Shown here piece by piece: positions 27,285-39,200 of a stretch of DNA of 64,000 nt. The DNA is from Pardosa pseudoannulata (Eukaryota > Arthropoda > Arachnida > Araneae > Lycosidae), in the NCBI GenBank assembly GCA_032207245.1, contig CM063507.1:89563433-89627432 (forward strand), read 5' to 3'. How positions within the stretch are numbered: position 1 is the first letter of the stretch; the number at the start of each line of letters is the position of its first letter. The notes beneath the pieces were generated by a model. The model saw only the letters and a program-made list of their open reading frames with translations, was not told the origin of the DNA and made no database searches. Position numbers and translations under genes: made by a program.

Positions 27285-28170
27285 TTCTTTCTGCTCAATT
27301 TTTACAGCCGAACTCATTGCCGTAAAAGGCACTTAATTTCATATCGAATAGCAACAGGAAAAAATTTGCAATATATACAGACTCTTTGAGCGTATTGATA
27401 ATCTCTTCGGGTATCATATTAAACAGCTTAATTTTTATGACTCTTAATCTATATCAGCAGCTCATACTCGCGGTTTCATATTCTCTTCTGTTGGGTGCCC
27501 AGTCATTAATTGCGAATGAAAAGGCTGACGTATTCTAGGAGTGCTAATGATCACTATAATGGCTCGCTCTTTACACAGATATAAAAAATGCAACCTACCT
27601 TATAGTCCGAAATAACTGGATTGATGACTGGGGAAAAGAAAGCTAAATAAACTATGGTATCAAACCAAAAATCACGCCTTGTCTGATTCCTAGTCGTAAA
27701 CGTGATGTCATTTGACTAGACTACGTATCGGGCACACCAGACTCACCCATTCTCATTTGCTTTTAAACCTCCTCCTCGTTGAAGCTGCCATTGTCTTCTC
27801 ACTGTTCATCATTTTTTAACCTCTTGCACCCGTTTTCCCGTTTTTATCTAATGTATTTTGGGACAAAATTTTAGTTTAAATGACCTTTTTGAATCCCCTC
27901 ATCCTGACCTTTTGACTTTCTCAAGCGCATTGGTTTTTATTCTTCTTTATAATGGCTTATTTCATCACTTTTTTCTCATCTCATATATCAGGCCTGGTGT
28001 TTGGGAATTAATTTTTACTCTGGTCCGTATCATTTTGTTCTTTTCGTATATACTTTTAATCTATTGCTGTTTGTTCTAATTTGTTGTTGTTTTTTTACCT
28101 TTTGTCTGGCGCATCTTGTCCTTATTGGACCTTGCGCTACTAAACCTCATCCAACCAACCAACCAACCAA
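27285..28170 (+). mobile_element. LINE copy C': 5'-truncated, decayed copy of family 2
   Basis: Matches copy C from the RNase H (TTTACAGCCGAACTCATTGC resembles the copy C sequence near 39241) through the C-terminal Cys/His region and 3' UTR. Many indels and stops leave no useful frame. It ends in a stem-loop with GGCGCA (28108-28113), GTCC (28118-28121), GGAC (28127-28130) and TGCGCT (28133-28138), then (CCAA)n. It starts in the tail of copy B, so it probably inserted into that (AACC)n tract. Confidence 0.85.
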
Positions 28171-28202
28171 ACTAATTATTATGTATAACCGAATTAGAAT
28201 TA

Positions 28203-28469
28203 AAAAAAAGAAAGTCTGTTAAGCAAAATCTTCTCGAACCACTTCCCCAAAATGGGAAGGAGACAAAGGGGCCGGAAATCACTAGGGCAGTTGTGAGAGT
28301 TTCGATTGGCTTTAGGCAGAAAAACTACTCTGGCCGACTTCCAAGCAGTCGAAAAACAACTATTGTTAAAACAAAAGTTAAATAAATCAATAAAATATTG
28401 AGTGTTAATATGAAAGAGATCCTTAATAATGTCTAAACATATACCATCAGGACCAGGAGCCTTATTCAC
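28203..28469 (-). pseudogene. R1-like ORF2: reverse transcriptase N-terminal fragment
   Basis: Contains NKAPGPDGICLDIIKDLF, a CFSTAWKSARVVFLPK segment, DFRPLCLLPILGKWFEK and ILLNRL, in the order of the RT finger motifs. It ends at an A/T-rich junction near 28203, before the first catalytic aspartate, so the fragment cannot be enzymatically active. Confidence 0.85.
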
Positions 28470-28586
28470 CTTGAAGGTTTCGAGAATACGGGAAGCTTCA
28501 TTATATGTGACTAACGGAAAGGAGTCATTGTCTAACCGAGAAAAGGAATAAATTAACTCAAGGAAAGGAAAAGGAAAAGTAACTCA

Positions 28587-29414
28587 TCAATAAAAATTCC
28601 TAACAGTAAGTCTATCATTGCTGAGATCGGCATGGAAAAATGAACTAATCGAAGCAAATTTAATTAAAGAACAATATGAACTAATGGGAGAGCTGGTGGT
28701 AATACTACCGATGAAATTCCTCCAGGAAGTCCGTTTGGCGTTGCAAATCAAATGTTTATATTTCGCCAAGTTCCGCTTGAAATTAGTGTGTAAAATCAAC
28801 TTCTGGTGAGCATTAAAACACTTCTGGTACCTACGTTTGCAAGCCCGGACAAAATTTCTAGAGGTAGCCAATTCCAGACTCCTCCATGGGCAGAGACGAC
28901 GGTTATAGACCACACCAGGACCGAAACTCGCAGGAAAAGAATTATAGACTACCGAAGAAACGAAATCGACAGCAAAACTAACCAGGTGTTCCAAATTGGT
29001 ATCATCCGTAAAAGAAGTGTAAAAACTTGAAAATAAATTACTTTTAAATTTAAGCCAATCTCTACAGTGTTTGTACGAAAATACTAGCAGGGGATCTGAG
29101 TGGTAATAGTACCTCAATGTTATTCGGAGGAAATATAACAAATGATAACTAATAAATCAAAATTCTCAACATAAATGCAATTAACTCAAATAAATAATGG
29201 TAAATCTAATGGAAGAATCCGCTACCAAGATGCAATATCTAGGACACTTATTGTGTTCTGCAATTACTTTAAGCCATGAGCCAAAGAACACCACAAAATT
29301 GTTAAGAACATAAGGTTCTTGAACAGAAACTAATGAAAGAGAAGAATTAGCGATGTCCGCCGACAGTAAATTAGAAGCAACTCTACTGCAACCAAGATTA
29401 ACCTGACGAAACAA
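28587..29414 (-). pseudogene. R1-like ORF2: endonuclease and linker fragments
   Basis: Two minus-strand frames. 29414-29181 holds the start of an APE-type endonuclease (VNLGCSRVASNLLSAD, then LSLVSVQEPYV with the catalytic Glu). 29141-28587 holds the end of the endonuclease and the basic linker before the RT (PWRSLELATSRNFVRACKRR). The GDFN and SDH segments that should lie between are disrupted. Several frame changes mark decay. Confidence 0.75.
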
Positions 29415-29439
29415 AAGACTTATCCATAATTAATAAAAG

Positions 29440-30438
29440 TTTTGAGGCGACCTATTTATTTTTGATATGACGGAAATGCACTCGAATTGGTGGTGTGATA
29501 GATCTTTAAAAGGTTGTTTTTTTGAGCTATTACTATCGTTTAATGATATACAGGTAACACAACAAAGACGATTGAATTTACAATCCTTACCCTGGTGACC
29601 TTCCATGCTGCACTTATAGCAAAAAGTTTTATCAGAATTACAAAATTTTGAGGTATCACCGAACTAGAGACATTTGTAACACTTTCTGGGTTTAATATAT
29701 TCTTTAAAATATCTTTCCCAATTAATATTTAGCTTATCTAAAGAACTGAAAATATTGAAAGTAACCCGATCTTACTCTATCATATAATTTATTCCTGATT
29801 TACCCTCGAATTGACCCTTATATATGGCAACCACATCAGTGGCCCTGTTCTGTTCCTGAAGAGAAGTCAATATCTCATCTACAGCAATCTGTTTGTTAAC
29901 GTTAAATAAAATGATTTTCGGATATGATTTCTTGGGTGCCCCGATTTCTATATTGTTTTTAGCTCTTGATTGTTGTCTATTCTGATTTTAAAGATTTAAG
30001 TTCGTCTGCAGAGTTAACCTCCACCACAAAATCTCCGGACTTAGTCTCCTTAGTGCGTCTCACACCAATCTTTAACGATTGGGGATTAACCTTAGACATA
30101 ACAAGACTCCTCGTATAAACCTGACTGGGACACGATTCAGTCTTGCTCAAAATTTGAACATGTTCATCGCGAGGATTGGAGAGTTCCCCAAAACAGCACT
30201 AGCGTAGGAAGCAACCGGTTTCACCGGGAGCGCATTGGTGGAATTAAACTTTAAATTTAAATTATCCAACTTAAGTTCTGAATTAGCTACCAACAATCCG
30301 GTTATAACTTCAGTTAATGTGTCAAGGTGAGCCCTTATCCTTACTAAGTTTACTTGATGATCCAATGATTAATTCTATGTCCTTCCTACTTTCAAATAAA
30401 GATTTTAATATGGGATGATCAGTTAAATTAAACTCCAT
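29440..30438 (-). pseudogene. R1-like ORF1: Gag-like protein, broken
   Basis: The likely start is the ATG at 30438-30436 on the minus strand (MEFNLTDHPILKSLFES). The frame breaks within 40 codons, is picked up at 30365-30147 (with KPVASYASAVLG, a common motif in this region of such Gag proteins), and breaks again. Zinc-knuckle remnants lie near 29720-29560: CYKC with one stop, then CYKCSMEGHQGKDC. The protein would coat element RNA. Confidence 0.7.
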
Positions 30439-31328
30439 GTTAAGTGACGATGTTGATTACGACATTTAAGGAAGACGAAAACGATTTAAGTTAAAGATTA
30501 ATTATTTGGGATTAACCCCGGATACGTAACAACTATGCGAGGGGGGGCTTAACTCCAGAAATTGATGACCTATCAAAAGCACATCGACGTTTCTAAAAAT
30601 TGACACCAAAAAAGCGTAAACAATGAGGACAAGGCGGGGGCAATGAATGCCTTAACGAAAGAACAGCTAAACCCGCAAAACTGATGATACGTTAAAGATA
30701 CTAAGTTAAATTTATGACGAAAATAATGAGTTAATTAATACGAAAAAGTTAAGTTTCAAAACTAATGATGCTTTAATGACGAAATAAAGTGATGAATGAA
30801 GCCTAACACTGAACAATACAAGTCGAAAATACAATCAACTTTAAAAAAAAACTCAAAAGGTTCCCCCTCCCCCAAAATAAAAAACCTACTCAACTTGAGT
30901 TCATCTTATCTTAAATTGAAATTTAACTTACAAAAAAAAAAAAAAAAAAAAACTCCGAAGAGTTCAACCTAACGGAAATTGTAATTGTACTTAAATAAAG
31001 GAACCCTGGTGTTCCCTCCGTGTACAAAGTGTCTAAAACCCTAAGCGGGTCAAAAAATTAAGGGAAACACCTCACTGGTGTCGCTTAAGTTCTCATTCAA
31101 TTATTACCTGCCGCTAACGCAAGGGAAACTAGAAGCCGTAGAGCCAATTCCTTTATTAACAGCACTTTATCCCTAGCAAACGGTCTAGGGAAAAGAGGCT
31201 TCTGTCTCCAAACAAGCACTTTTCACCTTATCTAACGAGGGGACCAAGGAAGAGAAGCCGGAAAGTCTCTATTTGCCCATTGCTGCTTTAGTTTCGACTG
31301 ATCGGGTCTACTTATGGGTACTGGCACA

Positions 31329-31338
31329 TAAAGGCAGC
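31329..31338 (+). repeat. Target site duplication of LINE copy D, left
   Basis: TAAAGGCAGC here and again at 41543-41552, exactly after the copy D tail. The perfect 10 bp repeat defines both ends of copy D and shows it is a 5'-truncated insertion. Confidence 0.85.
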
Positions 31339-31980
31339 TCCTGCCGTGGTGCTTTGACCTGTGCTCGTTGTTCCGATCCAGGGCATAGTAGTGAAGGGTG
31401 TTCTGCACCCATTAAATGCACTAATTGCAAAGGAGACCATCCATCATACTCACGATCCTGCCCCAACTGGATAATAGAAAAAGAAATCCAAACCATAAAA
31501 ATAAAACAAAACATCTCGTATCCCGAAGCCCGCAAAATAGTGAAATCTCAAACCCCCAAACCTGGACTCTCTTATTCTGCTGCCACTAAATCTACTAAAT
31601 CCGTAGCCACCCAAACTGACTTACCTGTTAAAGCTATTACTCTTCCCATATCCTCACAACCAAAAAAGAATAAACGCCCTGTCTCAATACAAGTATCTGA
31701 AACTGCTATGCAGGATTCTTTTCGGAAAGAAAAAAGTACCGTTAAAAAAGGAACTGAAAGTAGACCACATATTCAAAAAGAATCAGCTTTTAACCGAAAA
31801 CAAACTCGTTTAAAACATAAAAATATCCCTCCCCAGCCGTATGTCGACGACTCAATTCTAACACTAAATCCATCAGACTCGGAAGTCTCGGATGAGTCTA
31901 TGGACCAGTCAGACGCCGACTCTCCCAATCATTCTAATGGGACTACTCACCAATTGTCTAAAACCTCTAATCCATTTTGA
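31339..31980 (+). pseudogene. LINE copy D ORF1, C-terminal part
   Basis: The homologous frame begins at the end of the first knuckle (SCRGALTCARC) and keeps knuckles two and three, the lysine-rich stretch and the acidic tail, ending in TGA at 31978-31980. An upstream ATG in flanking sequence at 31273 is not part of the element. Two nucleotides separate the stop from the ORF2 ATG at 31983. Confidence 0.85.
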
Positions 31981-31982
31981 TC

Positions 31983-34467
31983 ATGGCCCTGCTGCTTTCA
32001 TGGAATTGCCACGGTTTTCTTAATAAAATTGACGATCTGAAAATCTTAATTCATGATCATAATCCCGCTTGCTTTGCTCTACAAGAAACATTTTTAAATT
32101 CTCATATTAAAACTCCAAAAATTCGTAACTACACTACACCATTTTAAGAACCGATTTTGAACTCGGCAATAAAGCTTCTGGTGGTGTTTCACTTGTAATA
32201 TCGAACAGCATTCCTTTTCAGACTCTGAATCTTAATACTAATCTTCAAGCTGTTGCCGCACGTGTCCGTCTTAAATGCCTCACTACTGTTTGCAGTCTGT
32301 ATTTACCCCCAAACGAACCAATCAATTTACTTCAACTCAGAAATTTAATAAACCAACTTCCATCTCCCATAATCCTTCTCGGTGACTTTAACGCCCATAG
32401 CCCTCTCTGGGGTGGTCCTGAGACCAATAATAGAGGTCAAATAATTGAATCACTTGTATCCGATCTTTCCTTATGTATTCTCAACAACGGGGATAATACT
32501 TATTTCCACAAACCCACCAAAAGTTTCCACGCCATAGACCTTGCAATCTGTTCTCCCTCAGTTTATTCTTTATACTCATTTTTCGTTTCAAATGATCTCC
32601 ACAATAGTGACCATTTTCCGATATTTCTGTCTCCGCTCTACAAACACTCTAATAATAGCTCTCAACAAATTCGGTACATAGAAAGAAAAGCAGACTGGCC
32701 TTCATTCATGTATCTTTCTGTTATCACTCCTGACACTATCACCGGAACTATAGACGAAGCGGTCGACAAGGTAACCTCCACTATCATCAAAGCGGCGGAC
32801 GCTACGATACCAAAATCTTGCTCATCAATGCGAAAAAATAAAAAACCGTGGTGGAATTCTGATTGCCTTTATGCCAAAAAACAGCAGCAGAAGGCATGGA
32901 GTATCTTTCGGAGATACCCCACTACTGAAAACCTAATCTTTTTTAATAAGGCCAAAGCTATAGCCAGAAAAGTTAGACGCCGCTCTCAGAGAGAATCTTG
33001 GATAAAATATGTATCCAGCATAACAACATCTACGTCTAGTAAAGAACTATGGTTAAAAGCTAAAAGAGCAATGGGCATTTACCCTAATAATTCAGTCTCC
33101 TGTCTTTCTTTTAATGGAGAAATCATTTCTAGTGTTAAAGATATAACTAACACAATAGGTGAAACCTTTGCCTCTGCCTCAAGTAAAAACTCCTATTCAA
33201 AAGATTTCCAATCATACAAGACGTTGTCCGAAAAAATAAGCTTAAACTTCAATACATCTGCAAACTTGCCATACAATATTGCGTTTAATATTCAGGAATT
33301 ACTCTTCTGTTTAAGTCAATCTAAAAATACTTCTCCTGGCCCTGATGCCATTTCCTTTAGCATGATAAAACACCTGTCTCTCAGTTCGCTTACTAACCTT
33401 CTGCATCTATATAATAGAATCTGGTTGGAAAATACGTTTCCAATTTCTTGGACTCGAGCAATAGTCATCCCCATCACCAAACCTGGAAAAGATCCCACTA
33501 ATCCGTGTAACTATCGTCCCATTGCGCTTACTAGCTGCCTTGGTAAACTCCTAGAAAAAATGGTGAATAGGCGCCTGGTATTCATTTTAGAAAAGGAACA
33601 TCATATTCATCCATTTCAGAGTGGATTCAGGAAAAACAGATCAACGCTTGATAATATCATATACCTCGAAACTCAAATCCGTAATGGGTTTTTGAGACGG
33701 AACCATCTAATATCAATTTTTTTTGACATCGAGAAAGCATATGACCACTGTTGGAGGTATGGGATTCTTCGTGATCTGCATCGTTTGGGTTTTCGTGGCA
33801 ACTTGCCAAATTTTATTAAGAACTTCCTATCTTATCGTAAGTTTAAAGTCCGCATGAACGGCTCGCTTTCTAACAGCTTTATTCAAGAAGAGGGCGTACC
33901 TCAAGGGTCTGTCTTAAGTGTCACTCTTTTCTCTATAAAGGTGAACGATATTTTAAATCAAATTCCATCTAGCGTGAATGCCTCTTTATACGTTGACGAC
34001 CTGCAAATCTCTGCACAAGGAAAAGACATTCGTTTTATTGAACGGCAACTACAAACCTCGATTAACCGAATTGTTAAGTGGTGCGACATAAACGGTTTTT
34101 AAAATTTCTGGAGAGAAGACCACCTGTGTTCATTTTAGCCGTAAACGTGGACTCCATCCGGACCCTGAGCTATTCTTAGGATCTTTTAAAATTGACGTTC
34201 ACGATTGTGTAAAATTTTTAGGTGTTCATTTTGACAAAAAACTTATGTTTGCTAACCACATTTCTTATCTCCGCACAAAATGTGAAAAGAGCCTAAACCT
34301 TTTAAAAGTATTATCTAATACTTCATGGGGTGCCGACCGTGATGCCATGCTTCGAATATACCGTGCTGTCATCCGGTCAAGAATTGATTATGCTTGCTGC
34401 GTTTATGGCTCTGCCCGCGCATCTGTATTAAAAAAACTTGACACGGTGCATCATTCCGCTCTTCGGA
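31983..34467 (+). pseudogene. LINE copy D ORF2, endonuclease and reverse transcriptase part
   Basis: Opens with MALLLSWNCHGF as in copy A. A 5-nt duplication (ACTAC, about 32130-32137) shifts the frame after residue 50. The new frame carries GDFNAHSPLWGG, NSDHFPIF, the linker, FFDIEKAYDHCW, GVPQGSVLS and YVDDLQI down to 34102. There, five T in place of four (about 34095-34099) shift it again. The last frame continues to the copy C insertion at 34467, within KLDTVHHSALR. All RT motifs are retained, so decay is recent. Confidence 0.88.
34456..34467 (+). repeat. Target site duplication of LINE copy C
   Basis: CCGCTCTTCGGA here and at 40141-40152, directly flanking copy C. The 12 bp repeat is the ORF2 sequence of copy D, duplicated on insertion. 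Up to two bases could be shared with the (AACC)n tail. Confidence 0.9.
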
Positions 34468-35025
34468 GGACCCCTCAGGGGGTTTACCTACTTTAGGTAA
34501 ACACGGGTTTCGCAATCCCGAGGTACCCCAGCGATCTTTTCTCATTTCTTTTCTACTCTCCTCTTCTCTTCTACTTTATTCTTATCCTTCTCCCTCGTTG
34601 CGGTTTCCTCTTTTGAGGTGAGGGCACCCCTTGAGCAGCTGTTTCCGCTCTGTTGTCTCTAGCTCCTCTTGGCGTTCAAACTGCCCACGTGTTTGCCGTG
34701 CGTGGATACCCGTGTCCTCGGAAATGGGGATCCTGGTAATTGAGGGGCTTCCCCGTAGGGGAATCATCAGAATGGAATTTCCATTATTGCGGGGAATCTT
34801 CAACACATTGCTTTGGCCTCGGCTTCGAGTAAACGGGGGGTACGTAAGTTCCGGTGCGTATCAATCGGCTGGTGGACTAGACATTGTCGTCTGCTACGGT
34901 TCAAGCAATCGGTCTCCTGACTGTGAGCGTATAGGCCCGGCTAGCACTGGTGCAGAACCCTGCATCCCCTTGTTGGGCTCCATGGTGGGTGGTGCGGTCG
35001 GGTCCGAATCTCTAATTCTTTCATT
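34468..35025 (+). promoter_or_regulatory. 5' UTR of LINE copy C
   Basis: Begins GGACCCCTCAGGGGG. The second hairpin is TTTACCTA/TAGGTAAA around CTT (34483-34501), one pair longer than in copy A. The pyrimidine tract and the GGGGCTTCCCC and ATGGAATTTCCAT inverted repeats are all present. Near-identity with copy A stops at about 35012, 14 bp before the ORF1 ATG. Confidence 0.75.
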
Positions 35026-36251
35026 ATGGGTTCAAAAAACAAAAATCTCCACGTCAATGTATCGTCAAGTGAAACTGCTGAAATTAATGTATATTCTCGT
35101 TTCTTCATAATCAAATGCAACGAAGGAAATTTCCACCAAACCTCCCCTTTTCTTGTCCACAAAACCATCCAATCGACTGTCGGTGAAGTAAACATAAAAA
35201 AATTGCAATCTGGAGACCTTCTTGTAGAAGTCGCAAATGCTGTCCAAGCATCTAACCTATTAAAACTTAAGAACGTAGGATTAAAATCTGTTTCCGTTTC
35301 TGCTCACAAAACACTCAATCAATCCCGAGGCGTTATATCAGAATCTGATCTTCAAAATGTATCTGAATCAGAAATTCTGGAAAATCTAAAACCGCTACAT
35401 GTGAGTGCAGTCCGCCGAATCACCATCCGCAAAGACAATAATATTTTTAATACTAAACATCTAATCCTGACATTTGACCTTCCTAAACTTCCTACTACCA
35501 TCAAAGCCGGATACCTGAATTGCCCTGTCAGACCATACATACCCAACCCTCTACGCTGCTTTAAATGCCAGAGATTTGGCCATTCACAGACTTCTTGCCG
35601 TGGTAATCTTACCTGTCCACGTTGTGCTGCCTCAGGTCACGGCAGCGAAGGTTGCTCGGAACCATTTAAATGCGTAAACTGCAAGGGTGACCACCCATCT
35701 TATTCAAAATCTTGTCCAAACTGGGCAACTGAAAAAGAAATACAGGCGGTCAAAGTAAAACAAAATATATCTTACACAGAAGCACGTAATATAGTAAAGT
35801 TAAGTACCCCCAAACCTGGACTCTCTTATTCTGCCGCCACCAAAAGTACAAAATCTGTTGCTGTACAAACTGACTCACCTGTTAAAATAGTTGCTCCAAC
35901 ACTTCTCTCTCCCCATCGCAAACTCGCGGCTCTCCTCAACCTACTTTCCAAATGCAGAAAAATAGAAATGAAACCTGTACCCAGACAACGCAAGCAAAAA
36001 CTCAACAGAAAAAAGTCAGAAAGAAAAACGAAAATAGCCATTCTAGACCGGTGTTTACTAAAGGATCTTCCTATAAAGCTGACTACTTTAAAGTCAAAAA
36101 GATTCCCAAGCAACCCAACATAGACGACAGCATTCTAAATTTACGTGTTTCGGACTCTGAACTCTCTGGGGAATCAATGGATGAAGACGCTCCTGGAAAT
36201 GAGGCAAAAGGGATCATAGGAAATCGTAATCCCCTTAAAATTTCCTCTTGA
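35026..36251 (+). pseudogene. LINE copy C ORF1: Gag-like protein with one frameshift
   Basis: The first frame (from the ATG at 35026) gives the N-terminal domain and three knuckles: CFKCQRFGHSQTSC, CPRCAASGHGSEGC and CVNCKGDHPSYSKSC. Near 35900-35915, in a CT-rich stretch, homology moves to another frame. That frame carries the lysine-rich region (QKNRNETCTQTTQAK) and the acidic tail, ending in TGA at 36249-36251. The A of this stop is also the first base of the ORF2 ATG. The shift is equivalent to one missing base or two extra. Roughly 70% identical to copy A ORF1 over the N-terminal half. Confidence 0.87.
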
Positions 36252-39200
36252 TGGCCGTTCTTTCCTGGAACTGCCACGGTGTTCGCAACAAGATGGATGA
36301 CTTAAAAACTCTCGTATTCAATCATAACCCTGTCTGCCTGGCTTTACAAGAAACCTACCTAAATTGTAAAACCAATCTCAAGCTTCATAACTACAAAACT
36401 ATCCGAAAAGATTATGATTTGAGTGAACGCGCCTGTGGTGGGGTTGCTCTATTGATAAATTGTAATATTCCTTCCATGGATGTCACTCTTAATACCACTC
36501 TCCAAGCCGTTGCTGCTCGCATTCATCTAAAACATCTCACCACAATTTGTTGTATTTATCTCCCTCCAAACGAATCTGTGTCACAGCAATCACTAAATAG
36601 ACTTATTAATCAACTCCCTCCTCCTTTTATAATAATTGGTGATTTTAATGCCCATAGCCCCACTTGGGGAAGCACTGACCTCAACAATAGAGGGGAACTT
36701 GTTGAAAATGTTATTAATGACTTTTCTCTTTGCATCCTTAATGACGGCGACAGCACTTATTTTCATACCCCTACTCAAACCTTTCATGCAATAGACCTTG
36801 CTATCTGCTCACCCTCCATTTTTCCGCTCTATCAATTCTGGGTGTCTGAAAATTTATATAATAGTGACCACTTCCCAATTTTCCTCTCCCCGCTGTATTC
36901 ACATTCTGGAAATTCTACTGCTCTTCATCATTATATTTATGATAAGGCGGACTGGAAAACCTACACCTCCCTTGCTAACATCACTCAGGACATGATCGAA
37001 GGTAATATTGACAATGTTGTCCATCTTGTTACTTCCACTATTCTAAAAGCTGCTGATGCGAGCATTCCTGTGTCTAGCAATCGCCCCTTTAAAAATAGAA
37101 AGCCTTGGTGGAACGAGCAATGCCATTTGGCCAAAAAGCGTCAGCAAAAGGCTTGGAACATTTTCCGTAGGTATCCCAATAGTGAGAACCTACTTCGATT
37201 CCAAAAATGTAAAGCCCAGGCGAGAAAAGTTAGGAGACGTTGCCAGCGTGAGTCTTGGCAACGTTACGTCTCTAGCATTAATTCTAACACTTCATCCAAG
37301 CAACTCTGGACGAAAGTGAGGCGTGCTATGGGGATATATTATAGTAACCATCACGTTTCTTGTCTCCTTCATAATGGTCAACCGATATCAAATATTAAAG
37401 ATATTGCTAATACAATTGCTGCTTCCTTTGCTTCCGCCTCTAATATTACCTCCTACTCTAGCGAGTTTATGCGCCACAAACTCCAAGCTGAAAAGAAATG
37501 TTTAAACTTCTCTACTCTATCTGACCTTCCTTACAACTGTCCTTTTACTGAATCCGAACTACTCAACAGCTTAAAACACCCAAAAAATTCTTCTCCTGGT
37601 CCTGATAACATCACTTATCAAATGCTAAGGCATCTGGCTCACAGTTCTCTTTTGAACCTCTTACGTCTATATAACCGCATCTGGTCAGAACACACTTTTC
37701 CCAGTCAGTGGAAATCTGCTATTATTATTCCTATCCCCAAAGCACAGAAGGACACTTCTAACCCTAGCAATTATCGTCCAATTGCCCTCACTAGCTGCCT
37801 ATGTAAAACTTTTGAGAGAATGGTTAATTCTCGTTTGGTGCACGTTTTAGAAAGTAAAAATTGTATTCCTCCTTTTCAAAGCGGTTTCAGAAAAGGTCGG
37901 TCCACGATTGATAATGTTCTATACTTAGAAACGCAAATTAGAAATGCTTTTGTGAAAAGGAGCCATTTAGTGTCCGTCTTTTTTGACATCGAAAAAGCTT
38001 ATGATCGGACTTGGCGCTATGGTATACTTTACGATCTTTATGAGTTGGGATTACGTGGGAACTTGCCGATCTTTATCAAGAACTTTCTGTCTCATCGTGA
38101 GTTTAGAGTGCGAATGAATAACACCTTTTCTGATGTTTTTATTCAGGAAGAGGGAGTGCCTCAAGGCTCAGTCCTAAGTGTGACGCTATTTAGTATTAAG
38201 ATCAATCAGGTTTTACTTCAGCTTCCTCCTTCCATCAGCGCTACCCTTTATGTCGATGATCTCCAGATCTCGTGTTCTGGGCAAGATATGCGGTACATCG
38301 AGCGGCAACTTCAAGGGGCCATTCGTAATATTACTAAGTGGACTAACCTCAACGGCTTTAGAATATCTAATGAAAAGACTTCATGTGTTCACTTTTGCCG
38401 CAAACGTGGTATCCATCCTGACCCTGAAATCTATCTTGGGTCAACTAAAATTAATGTCACAGATTCTGCTAAGTTTTTAGGTGTCATATTCGACAAAAAA
38501 TTATTTTTTGCTCAGCATGTTTCTTTTATCAGAAAAAAATGTGTAAAAAAAACGCTCAACCTACTTAAAGTCCTAGCTAATACCTTTTGGGGAGCCGATC
38601 GCTGTTCTATGCTTCGGATTTACCGCTCTATCATTCGCTCAAAAATTGACTACGCTTGTTCCGTTTATGGTTCAGCGCGTCCATCAGTTTTACGCAAACT
38701 GGACACAGTGCATCATTCTGCACTTCGCATTTGTTCCGGCGCTTTTAGGACTTCACCTGTACAAAGTCTTTATGTTGACTGCTATGAACCATCATTGAAT
38801 CACATCCGCTCTCATATTTCACTGAATACTTTTTATCGTATTTTATCTCATCCTTCTCATCCTATTAAAAACATTCTTTTAAACCGTCATCATGATCATT
38901 TTTATTCTAATCGCCCATCTTCCATTCCGCCTTTCGGTCTTCGTGTGCGCAGGATTTTAGAGAATTCTTTACTCAAGGACAAGGAAGTGTCGACTAACCC
39001 CTATTTTAAAATCCCTCCTTGGAAGGAACTTAAAATCTCATATCTGAATCCTTTTAAGGGCTACACAAAAAATGCAACCGATCCTCATATTTATAAACAA
39101 ATCTTTCACAGTCATAGAGATGAATACATTAGTTATAACGAAATATACACGGATGGGTCTAGATCTGAAAACTACGTTGGTTTTGGTGTTGTGTGTGACA

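Larger units (their letters stand above)
28203..31328 (-). mobile_element. R1-like LINE relic, minus strand, 5' part only
   Basis: Read on the minus strand, this has a 5' UTR (about 31328-30439), ORF1 from 30438, and an ORF2 with endonuclease and the start of the reverse transcriptase. The sequence stops at 28203 inside the RT, so the 3' half is missing, probably displaced by the LINE insertions to the left or by the gap. The pattern VNLGCSRVASNLL at the endonuclease start is characteristic of the R1 group. The 5' boundary is not sharp, and copy D later inserted at its right edge. An A21 run lies at 30932-30952 in the UTR. Confidence 0.75.
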
